64,000 bases of DNA, from assembly GCA_020796225.1 (NCBI GenBank), contig CM036767.1, positions 25,798,100 through 25,862,099 of the forward strand, in the 5' to 3' direction. Position numbers and translations under genes: made by a program. Shown one piece after another: positions 1-11,181 of the stretch. Origin of the DNA: Arion vulgaris (lineage: Eukaryota > Mollusca > Gastropoda > Stylommatophora > Arionidae). The notes under the pieces were generated by a model. That model had not been told where the DNA came from and searched no databases. It worked only from the letters and a program-made list of their open reading frames with translations. Numbering within the stretch: the stretch's first letter is position 1; every line of letters starts with the position of its first letter.

Positions 1-1494
1 CCGTTAAAGTTAATGAGTTAATCACTAAAATCACTTAATGTATTGAATGTTAAATGTTATCATCAGAGTTCCATTTCATTCCAATGATGACAATGATGAC
101 AGGAAGGAGTGGATTATTGTAACTTGGAAGGAAGTGTTTTTACGGCTTAATATTTCTGTGATTGTGAATGAGTTACTCAGTTTTACTGAAGTCATGGGTG
201 TGTGTGTGAGTACACTAAACACCTCAAACTGTAGTGTAGACTACCAGTAGACTACTAAGTAAGTTACACTGTAGTTAGATACATTTTTCAAAATAGTGCT
301 ACAGCATTAAAAATACCACAGTTAAATAGCTCTTCAAAATTGCAATTCAATATGACACCTCACCCAAGTCCTACCCAAGTCTGTACATCAATTCTGAAAA
401 AAAGTTATTAATGTTTTAGTGATTAATTTGGTACCAAAAATACTTAACAATAAACATATAGGTAATATCAAAACATGGAATCTCGAAAACTGTCACCCAG
501 TTGTAGCACTGTTACTAAATATTTTGAGATATCTTCCTTATTTATAATCGAACACCATATAAACCATACATTTTTGTGTGCGGGGAAAATAAACTACATA
601 CTTTGATTACATTGTTCTTATGTTTCGATACACACAGAACTTATTAATATTCAAAATGGCTGACTAATTTGCATATTTCAAATAATTTCTATACTATACT
701 GGCATTTGTGATTTTCACATCAAACTACAACAGTGATGTAGACCAAAGGAGGGGAAATTAGCAAGTATCAGGCACAGAATATAGAGCTTATGTAGTAGAT
801 GTTATGTAACACTAATTAGAGCAGTAATTAGCAATTAATGTCTCATATTATATAATATGAAAAAACTAGTTTTTGCAGAAAATTGTGAGCTCATGATTGG
901 GACACATCATTTTCATCGCCTCAATGAGATGAGTAATAATAGCTGAATATCATGAAGCTATCTTTAATAATATTTTACTACGGACTATAAATGAGACAAA
1001 AAATACTTCGATGTGTCATCAACTATGAAACACTTAATACTGAATCACAAATATGTGGCATCCCCAAGAACATAATCAACTAACAATTTTGACATGGTCA
1101 TGTGACAATCTTCTTGTGATGGACATTCAACATCCCTTGTCCTCCAAGTTAGGGGTACATAGCAAATAATCCTGTTGTCTTGGTCCTGAACGACGCAACT
1201 TTCTTCATGTAGAGAAAGTCTTTCCCATCTACATCCCAGGCATGCTGAAATTCAAGACCAGACAGAGAATTGTCCATTACAATAAATTTAAATGGGATTA
1301 CAATGGGCTCCTGGTAGAGTATTTTGTCATATTTATTGTGTTATCAAGACAGTTACCAAACTGTACAAAATTGTTTACCATGGCAACAAGCGATAATTCA
1401 TAGACTATAAGCAGTGCAAATTGTTTACTATATATTGTTCAATTTCTGTGTTTTGGGATTTGTTCTTACTGTTGGATATACTGCTTAGATATAT
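1..1494. other. AT-rich non-coding stretch, no gene seen
   Basis: I see only short chance open frames and no recognisable protein motif, tRNA-like box or tandem array. It ends in a short TA run at about 1490, where the LINE 3' end begins. It may be intergenic or part of a 5' intron of INTS12. Confidence 0.5.
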
Positions 1495-2297
1495 ATATAT
1501 TGATGATGCTCGTCCATCACGGGTGATGACCATACAAATTTCATTCAAGGGAATGTAGTTGCGTTATGTTTGTCTGTGTGTGCGTAGATGACTAGTGAGC
1601 CCAATATGGGCTTGAAATGTTCTTGTACAGTGTGGGCAAGGTATACTTGCACTTGTGGGAAGTTTTACTGCCTTTCTGTTTTGATGTTTTTGTTCCATCC
1701 GTGCTGTTCTACCTGCCTCGCAGGCCAAGGAACCGTGTCGAAGAAGTGTGCGCAGGCTGATCTGTCTTGAGCAACATTCTCCCAGTTGTTGACATCTATG
1801 CCAAAGGATTTCATCAAGTTCTTGAGTGTATCTTTGAATCGCTTTTTCTGACCACCCTGTGAATGTTTACCGCTATGCAGCTCACCATAAAAGAGTCATT
1901 TGGGCATTCTGCAATCTGGCATTCGAGCCACATGTCCTGCCCATCGTGTCTGGGACTGCATCAGGATTGTATAGATGCTGGGGAGAGCAGCTCTTTTTAG
2001 GACCTCTGTATCTGGGATCATATCCTGCCATTTGATGTTCATTATTTTTCTAAGGCAGACTGTGTGAAAGTGGTTTAGCTTCCTTGCGTATCTCTGATAT
2101 ACAGTCCAAGTTTTGCATGCGTGAAGAAGGACTGGGAGCACGACAGCTCGATATACCTTCAGTTTTGTGGCTTGGCCAATACCACATCTGTACCAGACGT
2201 TTCTATGTAGTCTGCCAAAGGTGCTGCTAGCTTTAGAGATTCTGGTATTTATTTCATCACTAGCTGTACCTTCGCGCGTTGCTACGCCTCCAACAAA

Positions 2298-2505
2298 AAA
2301 TTGAATTACGTCCCAGTCGATATACTGCTTCATTTGCTACTAATGTGCGTTGACATACTGCATTGCTACTAAGCCGTCCCAGTTGATATACTGCTTCATT
2401 GCTACTAATGTCGCGTCCCAGTTGACATACTGCTTCATTGCTACTAATGTCGCGTCCAGTTGACATACTGCTTCATTGCTACTAATGCCGCGTCCCAGTT
2501 GATAT
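2298..2505. repeat. 39-bp minisatellite, about 5 copies
   Basis: Direct repeats with a unit close to GCTACTAATGTCGCGTCCCA followed by GTTGACATACTGCTTCATT. The first copies are shorter or diverged and the last breaks off near 2505. The array sits near the 3' end of the Helitron-like element; internal tandem repeats are common in that class. Confidence 0.8.
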
Positions 2506-2626
2506 TTCTTTTATCATGATTCGAAATGAGTAGAAATCCTTTGAAGAAACAAACCTGGATTGCATATTTTAACTTCAGCTTGTTTGTAAAATTGCCTTGA
2601 AACGATTATTTTATGCTATGAAAGAG

Positions 2627-2879
2627 TTAAAAAGGTTTTAAAGCCGAAGGATTGACTTCATTGCACGGGTTTTACCCCATATGGCTCTGTCCCTCTCCGC
2701 AGAAATGGCACGCCACCTGCCGAGAGTATTGCACAAAGCACGAACTCCGTAGCTCCGGCAACAATCCTAGGGTCTCTGGAAAAACTGCACTCGTGAACAG
2801 AACGGCGCGGTCCGGATTCGAACCCACGACCTTCGACTGCCAAGGCAAAGGGCTTAACCACTTAGCCACAGAGACCCCC
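2627..2879 (-). mobile_element. tRNA-derived SINE (family A), flanked by a 14-bp duplication
   Basis: Read on the minus strand, the right end is a tRNA-like head with GTGGCTAAGTGGTTA (A box region) and GGGTTCGAATCC (B box). A body of about 170 bp follows, shared with copies at 56105-56345 and 38630-38862. ATGCTATGAAAGAG occurs at 2613-2626 and again at 2880-2893, a perfect 14-bp target-site duplication. It is nested in the Helitron-like element, which is nested in the LINE. Confidence 0.9.
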
Positions 2880-3765
2880 ATGCTATGAAAGAGATCGAGG
2901 TTTCCATAGTTTTAAAACATACGAATCGAATCTTGTGTATATATTAATGTGTATACCGTAGACTTCTGGAAACGTTGATAGCAAATTATAAACAAACTTA
3001 GAAACTCTCGATGAAATTAGCTTGTTTTCTATGTTTTAGATTTTTTCAAAAAGTTTCAGCGCTACCTATTTCAAACTATGACAGGTAGCATCCCGACATC
3101 AAAACAAACATATCCTGTAAATTTGAGCTAGATCTGTTCAGTAGTTTCCGAGTCTATAGGTCACAAACAAACAAACATTAATTTTTATATATATAGTAGA
3201 TTTATGGTGACATTTTGGGACAGTGTGTTTCCAAGATAGGTAAATCTGTCCACTACTTTCAGTGAGCTTGTTGGTACATGACTTCAGATTTCTCGGGAAT
3301 TGATGGTAAGACCAAAGTTGGAGCAGGCTTGTGAGAATCTGTTCATGCTAGTCTGGAGATCTGCCTCAGTGTTGGCAGTGAGGGCACAGTTGTCAGCAAA
3401 TAAGAGATCTCTGATGGTATCAGGCTTTACTTTTGTTTTTGCATGAAGTTTCCTTGGGTTGAAGAGTTTTCCATCTGTACGATACTTGATGTCGACACCT
3501 ATGTCACCATCTCTGAATGCATCGGTCAGCATGGCAGAAAACATAATGCTAAACAGAGTTGGTGCAATCACACAGCCTTGTTTGACTCTATTCAGGGCGG
3601 GAAAAGGCTTTGATAGCTCGCCTTGGTCCTGCACTCTGGCGTGCATCCCTTCATGCAGTTGCTGCACAATCTTGATGAATTTTTCAGTACAACCATAATT
3701 TAGCCATGATCTTTCAGAGTCCTTCTCTACTGACCATATCAAACGCCTTGGTCAAGTCGATGAAC

Positions 3766-4977
3766 GTTGTGTATATATTTTATATATATATATGGTAACC
3801 ACCAAGTGATAGGTATTAAATGTGTTGGAAATTCTAAACTTGAAGGTAAGTTGGAACATTTTAAAATATTTTTTCTACTTATTTTCTGTTGCAAATAATT
3901 TAACATGTACAAATTTCCTATTAACAAACAATTGTTTAAGATCTATCTTAAAGTATATTCATCTACCTACAAAATGGTATATTACTCATAAAAATCTGTT
4001 AATAATTAAGAAAACTGCAGTTGAATTTGTACATACACCTTAAAATGGGTCCGAAATTTAATTCAACCGCAATCCGTATTTCAATTCAGTAGTTAATCAG
4101 TTAAAGTTCTGTTTGTATATCTTACCAGTTTGTTAAAGTGTGAGAAACAAGATATGAGACACATTTTATTGCGATACTTATCAGTTTCTGTTGCAAGCAC
4201 AACAGTCAATACCTTCTTTACCATTTCTGCCATTCAAGAAAAGAGCAAACAAAATTTCATTAATTTCAGTATAATTATAATAATGGGTTTCATATGAATT
4301 TTATGATATTTCAAGCAAAAAATATATTAATTTAATTCATAAATAATAATAATATTAAGAAAACTTTTTAAATACAAATGTACTATAATATATTTATTCA
4401 AGTGAAACTAATTGATAGCTGCTTGCTAGTGAATCTAGTGTAGACATGGCAAGGCGCCGGTAAAAAATGAATCATGGCGAAAGTAAGATCGGCCGTAACT
4501 GGGTACATCTTGAAAGAAATTTATTTTAGTATACCATTTGATGTCCAATTTGTTCCAAATTTTACTTACAAATGTAAAATAGGATGCTGAATTCAAATAT
4601 CATAATTATATTACTGAACTAAACAGAACCAACACTGATAAATGCTATTAAACTCATCTCTGCATGTAAATGGTCATATAGTTTTAGCAGTTGATTAATG
4701 TCTGGAGTGAACCAATACTTAGCGTGCTCAGGACTGAATGACGTTTCAGAAAATACAAAATATATGCCAGTTAATTTCGAAATCTTTTAACAAATTCAAA
4801 TAAATAGCAAAAGTTTGTGAAAAATCCCCATGCTGTGTGACTGACTTGTGTGCGCATGTGTACGAGTTCCGCCTGTCAAAAACGATCAGCCATTGGTTTA
4901 TAAAAGTACCTAACTCAGTTGAATTCAGTTCAGAACTGTTGTATAGCAAATTATCATCACAATATAAAATTAAAATA
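3766..4977. other. AT-rich non-coding stretch
   Basis: It begins with a TA dinucleotide run. No conserved protein motif, no pol III box and no clear repeat is seen. Open frames here are short and biased by AT content. Confidence 0.5.
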
Positions 4978-7900
4978 CATTCAGTTTCAGTTTGGAATAT
5001 CTTCATTGCACTCCAGACATGTCCATAGGTGCTCCGATCTCCTCTGCAATATCTCCAACAGCATCCAGTGACTGACCGTACCAGTTCGATTTTGATTGAT
5101 GAGCCTACTCACGTACCTGTTATGCTGTTCTTTTCTTGCTCTCCAATCTTCAAACCCAGCTCCTGCAATCTAGTAGTTGACGTGGATTGGTTTAAATGAA
5201 AATCTTCTTTGCAGCCACACTCTATGAGGGCGTTCAAAATATCAGCTCTATCCATTGGCTGGTCCTCTGATATGGTGGCAGAGCCAGCCAGCCTGTCTGC
5301 TCTCTCATTGCCAACGACACCCATGTGCCCGGAACGAAGATAAGTGTGATTCTGCAAATTATTGGCGCTGTAGTAATTTAGTCCATTGCCTGCACCCCGA
5401 ACCAGCCTCTACCTTGCGGATCATACTCAATGAATCACCTAGAATGCATGCATGAGTGTAGTTTTGTGACTTCAGCCAATGTAAAGCATTAGTCACCGCC
5501 AGTACCTCCATTGTCATGCTGCTTGATGTCATACGAAATGCACCACTGGCCTCATGGACCATTCTGCCACATGAACTTGCAGAGAAGGCCCATGCGGATT
5601 TTTCGTGACGAACTACCGATGCATCCGTGTAAATCACCACGACACCATCATTGAAGTTTTCATCAATGATAGCCTTAACGTCTGCATCCAGCGCCACAGG
5701 ATTCTTCTCTTTGCAACTTTTGTCAAATTTAATGATGGTGGAAAAAGTGTTCCCGTATATTGAAGGCATCGGTATCCATTCTTCCCCATAATCGATATTG
5801 TGAGCCCGCATACCAGCTGAACACTGCAGCTCGGCCAACCTACGACTTGTCCCGCTTTAATCGATTTCCGCCGCTGGTACTGAGCAGCTCGTGCAATGGG
5901 TGATCCTTTTAGCACTTATTTTGAGGTACGCACATGCTCTAGCTATCTTGAGTCTATACTCCATGGTCGGAAATCCAGAAGAAACCTCATAGCCACACAG
6001 GGTGTATCCCGTGTGCAACCGAGAATGATACACATAGCCTCATTCTGTATTCTTTCCAGTCTTTCAATTTTCGTTTTACTAACGGTGAGGATGGCCATTG
6101 CATATTCAATGGTGGAGAGAACCAGTGTCTGATACAGGATGACAAACAGCCGTTGCGCGATATTAGCAGCCGCCATAACTCTAAGCCGTTACTTGCTTTA
6201 ACAATGCCATACTCAACATGTTCCCTGAAACACAGACTGCAGTCAAAGTGCACACCCAAAAATTTCATCGATTTAGCTCCGGACAAACCAACACCGCAAA
6301 GTTCTACAATAGGTGTACATGCGTTAACAGTGTGATTATTGAGTGAGAACCATGTTACTGTCGCTTTTGTAGGGTTAACTAGTGCACCAGAGACATCACA
6401 CCAGTTTGTGATGCGGTCAAGTTCCTTCTGTATCTCACCGGTAATCGCATCCCGGTCTTTACCCTGTCTATACACTAGAATGTCATCAGCAAATGACAAA
6501 ATTCTACCTCTGCCATCGAGTTGTTGTTTCTGCCTCGTCATTTTAAACTAAGTTTCGCGCACAAAAACTTATGAACGAACAGAAACTGGGTTATGAGTAA
6601 AATTTAGTGGTCCTTTTGTTCAAGCTTTCAAGTTTTCGTTTATTAGAAGCGTGTGTAAAGTGGGACACTCCTACACAAAAAGTAAAAACTGTAACGTTGT
6701 TAGTGAGCTCAATGTGACCGCCCACCTAAGTCCTACATTGAGTAAACATGACCTTGGTCCTAACCTAAATAAGAAAAATAATTAAAAGGGGGATATTATT
6801 ACCCACCTCCCAACCTTGGTTCCTTGTTTATGACTAGTGACAGCTTAGCTCTGTCATATAGGCGCGGGCCTCCAGAGGCGCGGTGCCCCCTGAAGCGCAG
6901 GGCCTGTAGCATTTGCTACTTCTGCTACTAAGCTAATCCGGCGCTGGTAGTAGGTAGCTATGAAGCCACTCTTCCCTGATCGCACCGCCCTTGATACTGA
7001 CATTGGATTCTTTTACCAGGTCCTCCATGTCCTCATTCGATAAATCGGCAATATATTTATAGCGAATGCCATCAGGACCTTGCGCAGTGCTTCCAGAGGT
7101 TTTCAGTGTAGTCCTTATAATCTCAGCAGTGACACATAGTTCTTTATCTAACACCACATCGCTGCACAACTCTGCTATGGCTCCTTGTGTCATGACTCTT
7201 TCTGCCTCGTCATTGTGGTCTGTCTACTGCAAATAGCGTTTGAGGAGAGCTGTACCCTTATTTTCTTCTGTCTTTTGCCAGATTGAGTCAGTGCTTTGGA
7301 AATCCGGATGCATTTACGTCTCGCAGTACCATTCATGCGCTGGTGAAATCTCCAGAACGACGACAGGGATTTTTCAGCGCACAGCTTACTGCAGAATTCA
7401 TCCCATGCGACACTCTTAGCCAGATGTCCACATGCTTTATCTTCCATGTCCTTTTTCAGTTCCTTGGTATATGTAGGTTGTGTGTTAGTGGGCCTTCTGC
7501 CACAATTTGACAGCTCATCTCTTAATCAGCCAGGCTTCAGCGACCATTTCATTCCACCATGGAGGTTGAGTCAGATTCCTCTGTATATTGCGAGGTCTAA
7601 TTTTACTGCGTCTGATCTTGCTGATAGTGTCACACTCTGCTGTGTCATACCGAAAGCTGTGTGCACGTTCTCTGTGCCCCCATGTTCTGCGTTTCTCGAC
7701 CAGTTTCATGCACGGACAGTGATCACTGTCGTGATAGCCAAGCATACTCCATTTGCACAGCGGCAATAGAGTGGGAGACACTAATGTCAAATCAATGACA
7801 CTGTCAGAGTCCCCTGGTCGACTCGCTAGTCTGGTTGCTCTACCATCATTGATACAGACCAGATCTGATGTCACGAGCGCGTCTTCCAAATTTGCACCCT

Positions 7901-8440
7901 GCTTGTTGGTAGGATTATTACCCCACTGTCTACCCTTGGCGTTAAAGTCACCACAAAAGATGATGTTTTTCTCATCCTGGTCAAATAGACTCTGCCACTG
8001 CAGTGTATCCACCTTACCGTTACACGCATACATATTCACTAGGACGAAAGGGACAGGTGTCTACACTCTAACAGCATGTACCTGCATTGTGTCACTGTGC
8101 GACATATCTACTTCAGATGCTAACATGTCATTCCTAACAAGAATGGTCTGTCCAAGATGATGTCTGTTGTAGAAGCCATGAAAACCGGCAATGCAGACTG
8201 TCCCTTCCCCTAGTTTCTTGCAGGGCAACGATGTCAGCACCATTTAAGAGTTTGCAGAAGACAGGTCGTTTTTATTTCACGCTGGCACAATTCCAGTACA
8301 TGATGCGTACGTTCTTTCGACCTAGTTGTTCGCTCTTCAACATATTCTTCCTGGCGCCCACTCTTTTTCCTCTTTTACACTGCCTATCTTGCTTTAGGCT
8401 GTGTCTCTCATTCAATGTAGTGTTGGTGAACCGCTGTTGA
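4978..8440 (-). mobile_element. LINE with endonuclease, RT and RNase H (family 1, copy A), defective
   Basis: Nearly full-length ORF2 of an APE-endonuclease LINE that also encodes RNase H, the layout of I/Nimb-type elements. From the 5' end (right) the order is: endonuclease N-terminus with LLNGADIVALQET near 8240, IIFCGDFNAKGRQWG (about 7940) and GYHDSDHCPCM (about 7730); RT start with AQGPDGIRYKYIADL (about 7090); RT active site [17 protein letters not shown] (about 6490); RNase H with [22 protein letters not shown] and [10 protein letters not shown] (5640-5250); and the 3' end near 4978. Many frameshifts break it. The RT part between the N-terminal block and FADD is missing and replaced by unrelated sequence at 6543-6930. 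The 3' end lacks poly(A) and shows ACTGAA-type repeats. Copies C (23098-25550) and E (33005-34205) are the same family. Confidence 0.9.
6543..6930. other. Unidentified sequence replacing the RT core of LINE copy A
   Basis: Compared with copy C, which runs from HAGIETCAV through FADD without a break, this segment has no LINE similarity. It is AT-rich at 6543-6840 and GC-rich at about 6860-6925. The 16-mer TTTCTGCCTCGTCATT lies at 6527-6542 and recurs at 7199-7214 inside LINE sequence. I do not recognise the segment. Confidence 0.6.
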
Positions 8441-8818
8441 GAATAAGCGAAGGATCCCCACCTATACGCACGAACTCCGTTGCGAGGCAGATCTTATTAC
8501 ATATCTTATAACCCACTGACCCACCAAGCGTCACTGTTGTCAACAGTGTTGGTAATTGTTTTATGTGCCCTCCACAGAAAAATTCCCATGCCCATACCTT
8601 TCAAGTTTCATGGGATTCAAACCTGTGTCCTCATAATTGAGAGATTACTATTATTGCTCTACAGTCTACAGTTCTTATATAATACTGGGAGGTTAAATTT
8701 CATTTTTCAGCCATATGATTCATTATGTGTCACAGTTCAGTAGTTGCTGGTGCTGCTGTAAAAGTAGAAGCAATAATTCTTTGAAGGTATCTGTTCAGTA
8801 TTTTCACATTTTATGTAC
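8441..8818. other. Unassigned stretch between LINE A and the hAT element
   Basis: The right-hand part is AT-rich. The first 60 bases may belong to the 5' region of LINE A. No other feature could be supported. Confidence 0.4.
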
Positions 8819-8826
8819 CATTAGAC

Positions 8827-9530
8827 CAGCGTTTCCCAAAGTGGCGGTACTGCCCCAGTGGGTGCTGAAGTGTTCTAGGGTGCGATAGCGAGTTGAGAAG
8901 AATTTGGGGTGTTCAGGCGATTAGAGGTCGGTGGCTCCTTAAAGAAGAAATTAATAATAAATATTTTAAAATAAATTATTTTTGGGATTTTGTGATTGAA
9001 TAATCATTTCAAATTTGAATTCTGCATTTTAATTTATCTTATGCCGTCTTGCAGGATCCATTTTTTCATCAATTTTCTATTTGATGTATATAATCATTTG
9101 AAAATTGACAATGTATTACATAAATATGTATCAATTTTCTATGTTAAAAAGAAAATAAAGTATGTATATATGTGGGAGGGGGGCGTTGGCAAACTGTGAT
9201 AATGTGGAGGGGGGCGTTACAAAGTTTATGTTGTGCAAAGGGGGCAGAGGGCCGAAAAAGTTTGGGAATCTATGCATTGAAATGAAAATGAAAATCGTGG
9301 CATATCCCAAAGGACGTAGCCATCAACGAGTCGTTGATTTTCTAGGCACCACTTATACGTTCAGTAGTTTGCCATTGCTTTCTGAACGGGAGGTCTATTT
9401 TACCTTTTATAAAAAATCCACGGAAGCGAATTTGCTTCCAAACTTGCGCACCGTGGGGTTTGAACCAGATACACTTGGGTCTGTGATCAAGCTCACTACC
9501 GCTTGAGCTACAGACGCTCACTAATCTATG
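8827..9530. mobile_element. Non-autonomous hAT-type DNA transposon (MITE), split by a SINE
   Basis: The left end is CAGCGTTTCCCAAAGTGG. The right end, reverse-complemented, is CATAGATTCCCAAACTTTTT. These match each other at TTCCCAAA and resemble the CAG...TTCCCAAA termini typical of hAT elements. A SINE with its own 12-bp duplication occupies 9279-9522. Once that is removed, the hAT borders are flanked by perfect 8-bp duplications CATTAGAC (8819-8826 and 9531-9538), the length expected for hAT. Without the SINE the element is about 450 bp and has no transposase. Confidence 0.85.
9279..9522 (-). mobile_element. tRNA-derived SINE (family B), flanked by a 12-bp duplication
   Basis: The minus-strand head reads GTCTGTAGCTCAAGCGGTAG (A box) and later GGTTCAAACCCC (B box). 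The body contains CGTTCAGAAAGCAATGGCAA-type sequence shared with 21388-21645 and 38863-39040. Target duplication AATCTATGCATT is at 9267-9278 and 9523-9534. The insertion lies just inside the right end of the hAT element, so it is younger than that element. Confidence 0.9.
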
Positions 9531-9599
9531 CATTAGACTATGCTAAATCTTCAACAACTTTTGTTGGCCCATTTATTTGGTCAATGCGTGACAATATGT

Positions 9600-9880
9600 T
9601 GTGACTAGATCATAGAAGATGAAAGTCAATTGGGCATGTATGCCATATGTCAGTAGGGGCATTGGCTAGGACAGCTCTCCGATGGACAACAGATGAGAAA
9701 AGAAAGCCTGGATGTCCAAAGGAAACATGGAGAAGAACGGTGTATAGAGAGAGAGAGAGCTGAAAGATTGTGCCTGGTGTGGGGAAACAATTAATAGAAA
9801 GGCGGCAATAATGGAAATCTTTTGTGGAAGTTGTGTGTGTCAATAGGGACGTAAAGAGGATATAGAGAGAAATCATTAAT
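9600..9880 (+). mobile_element. LINE ORF2 C-terminal fragment
   Basis: The + strand translates with few changes to a common LINE C-terminal block: GHVCHMSVGALARTALRWTT, then DEKRKPGCPKETWRRTV and later an LCLVWGNN segment. The Arg/Lys-rich GRPKETWRRTV motif is typical of the region after the RT domain in several LINE clades. It has stops and is clearly a relic. Confidence 0.7.
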
Positions 9881-11030
9881 TAGAATCAATTCATTGTAAT
9901 ATCATTCAGTCTATGTGGTAATTTATATAATTTACTCACTGCTGCTCTTCTTCATTCTCATGATTTATAATAGGTATTTGAGTAAATGGAAGAAAGGTAA
10001 TATTTTGTGGAACATACAGTTGAACCACAAATTCTTGATTTACCTTTAAGCAAAATGTACCAATAATTTAGAAATGGGCATGCCATATTCTGCTTCTGAT
10101 GGAGGCTAACCAACTTGAAATTAGATTAAGCAAACATTTAACATCAAGTTTCTGGTGTTGTCTTGGAAACTATATTTGTCCAAAATGACATTACTTTCTT
10201 TCCATGTATGAAACATCATCACCATCTTCATCCCAGACATAAAGTAGATAAAGACCTAATATTGACCACGTAAGCAGATTACCGACAAGTGTGCCTCAAA
10301 GAGCGATGCTGCTACCCATACAATGGATACAAAGAAAAAGGCAGGTCATGCAAAAGATGTTCCTCAAACATAACAGAGGTGACGAAAGACACTATTTATG
10401 AAGCACACACAAAAGCCCGTTCTAGAAATCTCTTCTTATCCTTATGCTGTGAGACAAAACAGGATTGGAGAAAAATAAATAAAAGAAATGATCATCAGAT
10501 TCAACGAATTTAATGAGCCCTTTTTTAAGTCTGTTTCATATACTTTTTTAAACATACATAAACTAGACAAAGTTAACTTGTGTGTGAAATTGTATTTTTA
10601 AATATCACATTCTAACCTGTTCTTATTTACCGTATCTTGTTTGCTAACTAGTAACATTTGCTTTATGGTTAGAGCTTCTTATGTAGGAACTTTTTTATTT
10701 GATCTCACAAATGCCTCACCTTGTCTCCATGATGGACAATGAACTTGATCAGCTGGCTCTGCATATATATGAAGGATGTTTTCAGTAATCTGTCTTCAGT
10801 CATAGAAAAGCTGTACATGTTTGTTCTCTGACAAAGAACTTTAACCTGACCTTGGACAGAAACCCTTCAATATATATTATGAAGGATCAGCAAAGACCTC
10901 CATCGTACCATCCTATTTGAGACCTATTCAGCTATAGTTGAAATTTGTTACAGAAGAAGAATTTTGTAGAAGTGCCAATCTGTTGTCCTGATTGCAAATC
11001 TACTTTTAATTTAATTTATTATGCTTTCAG
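9881..11030. other. Non-coding sequence upstream of the first INTS12 coding exon
   Basis: No protein motif or repeat recognised. The last bases are pyrimidine-rich and end in TTTCAG (11025-11030), so at least the right part is probably an intron in the 5' untranslated region of INTS12. Confidence 0.45.
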
Positions 11031-11052
11031 CTGACTAGTGTCTTAGATAACA
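11031..11052 (+). other. INTS12: INTS12 5' untranslated leader segment
   Basis: A 3' splice site (ATGCTTTCAG, 11021-11030) is followed by 22 bases before the ATG. This suggests that the mRNA begins in one or more upstream non-coding exons, which I could not locate. Confidence 0.55.
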
Positions 11053-11181
11053 ATGACTGCAGTTGAACTAGACCCATTGTTTGTGAAAGCTCTGAAGTTT
11101 TTACATTCCAAGGCCAAAGACAGCGGGGCACAACTCAAGGCATTACTAGATGATGCCATAGCTCAACGAAAGGGACTGAAG
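11053..11181 (+). CDS. INTS12: INTS12 coding exon 1 (N-terminal microdomain)
   Basis: 43 codons beginning [19 protein letters not shown], intact, ending GLK before donor GTATTG. The motif LDPxFxKALxFLHSK...KLKALLD is the signature of the INTS12 N-terminus. In animals this microdomain is known to mediate association with the Integrator core and is the part needed for snRNA processing. The ATG is the first in the exon, in an ACAATGA context after a 22-base leader. The exon ends in phase 0. Confidence 0.95.

Larger units (their letters stand above)
2260..3200 (-). mobile_element. Helitron-like non-autonomous element inserted in the LINE
   Basis: On the minus strand the segment starts TCTACTATATATAT and ends CAGCTAGT, matching the 5'-TC and CTRRT-3' ends expected of a Helitron. 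GC-rich ACGCGCGAAGG lies just before the 3' end, though I see only a weak hairpin there. Excising 941 bp joins the flanking LINE in frame as VTI-N-DEINTRIS, which fixes the borders to within a base. No target duplication is visible, as expected for Helitrons. Inside are a 39-bp minisatellite (about 2298-2505), a SINE (2627-2879) and a tract of GTTTGTTTGTTTGTGACC type near the 5' end. No Rep/helicase ORF is present. An alternative is a SINE or RTE-like element with a similar head. Confidence 0.5.
1495..3765 (-). mobile_element. LINE retrotransposon fragment, RT to C-terminal zinc finger, split by a later insert
   Basis: Non-LTR retrotransposon ORF2 on the minus strand, 5' truncated. The right end (about 3765) reads TFIDLTKAFDMVSREGL, an RT palm motif. 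Next come PALNRVKQGCVIAPTLFS and the active-site box LLFADNCAL, where the second Asp of FADD has become Asn. A TGA stop follows at 3286-3284, but the same frame continues as DRFTYLGNTLSQNVTIN to 3201. The ORF resumes at 2259 as DEINTRISKAS, then LNHFHTVCLRKIM and [10 protein letters not shown], and ends in a decayed C-terminal region with [12 protein letters not shown] zinc ligands at 1500-1700. The 3' end reads ATCATCA and abuts a TA run. The element is dead: one in-frame stop, a frameshift near 3700, the altered FADD and the insert at 2260-3200. Related copies lie at 13160-14150 and 22132-22667. Confidence 0.85.

Noticed and set aside
2652..2888. Protein-coding ORFs of 67-78 codons on both strands
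   Set aside because: They lie fully within SINE family A, and the same open frames recur in the copy at 56.1 kb.
6153..8440. Plus-strand ORFs over LINE copy A
   Set aside because: They mirror conserved minus-strand endonuclease, RT and RNase H motifs and have no similarity of their own.
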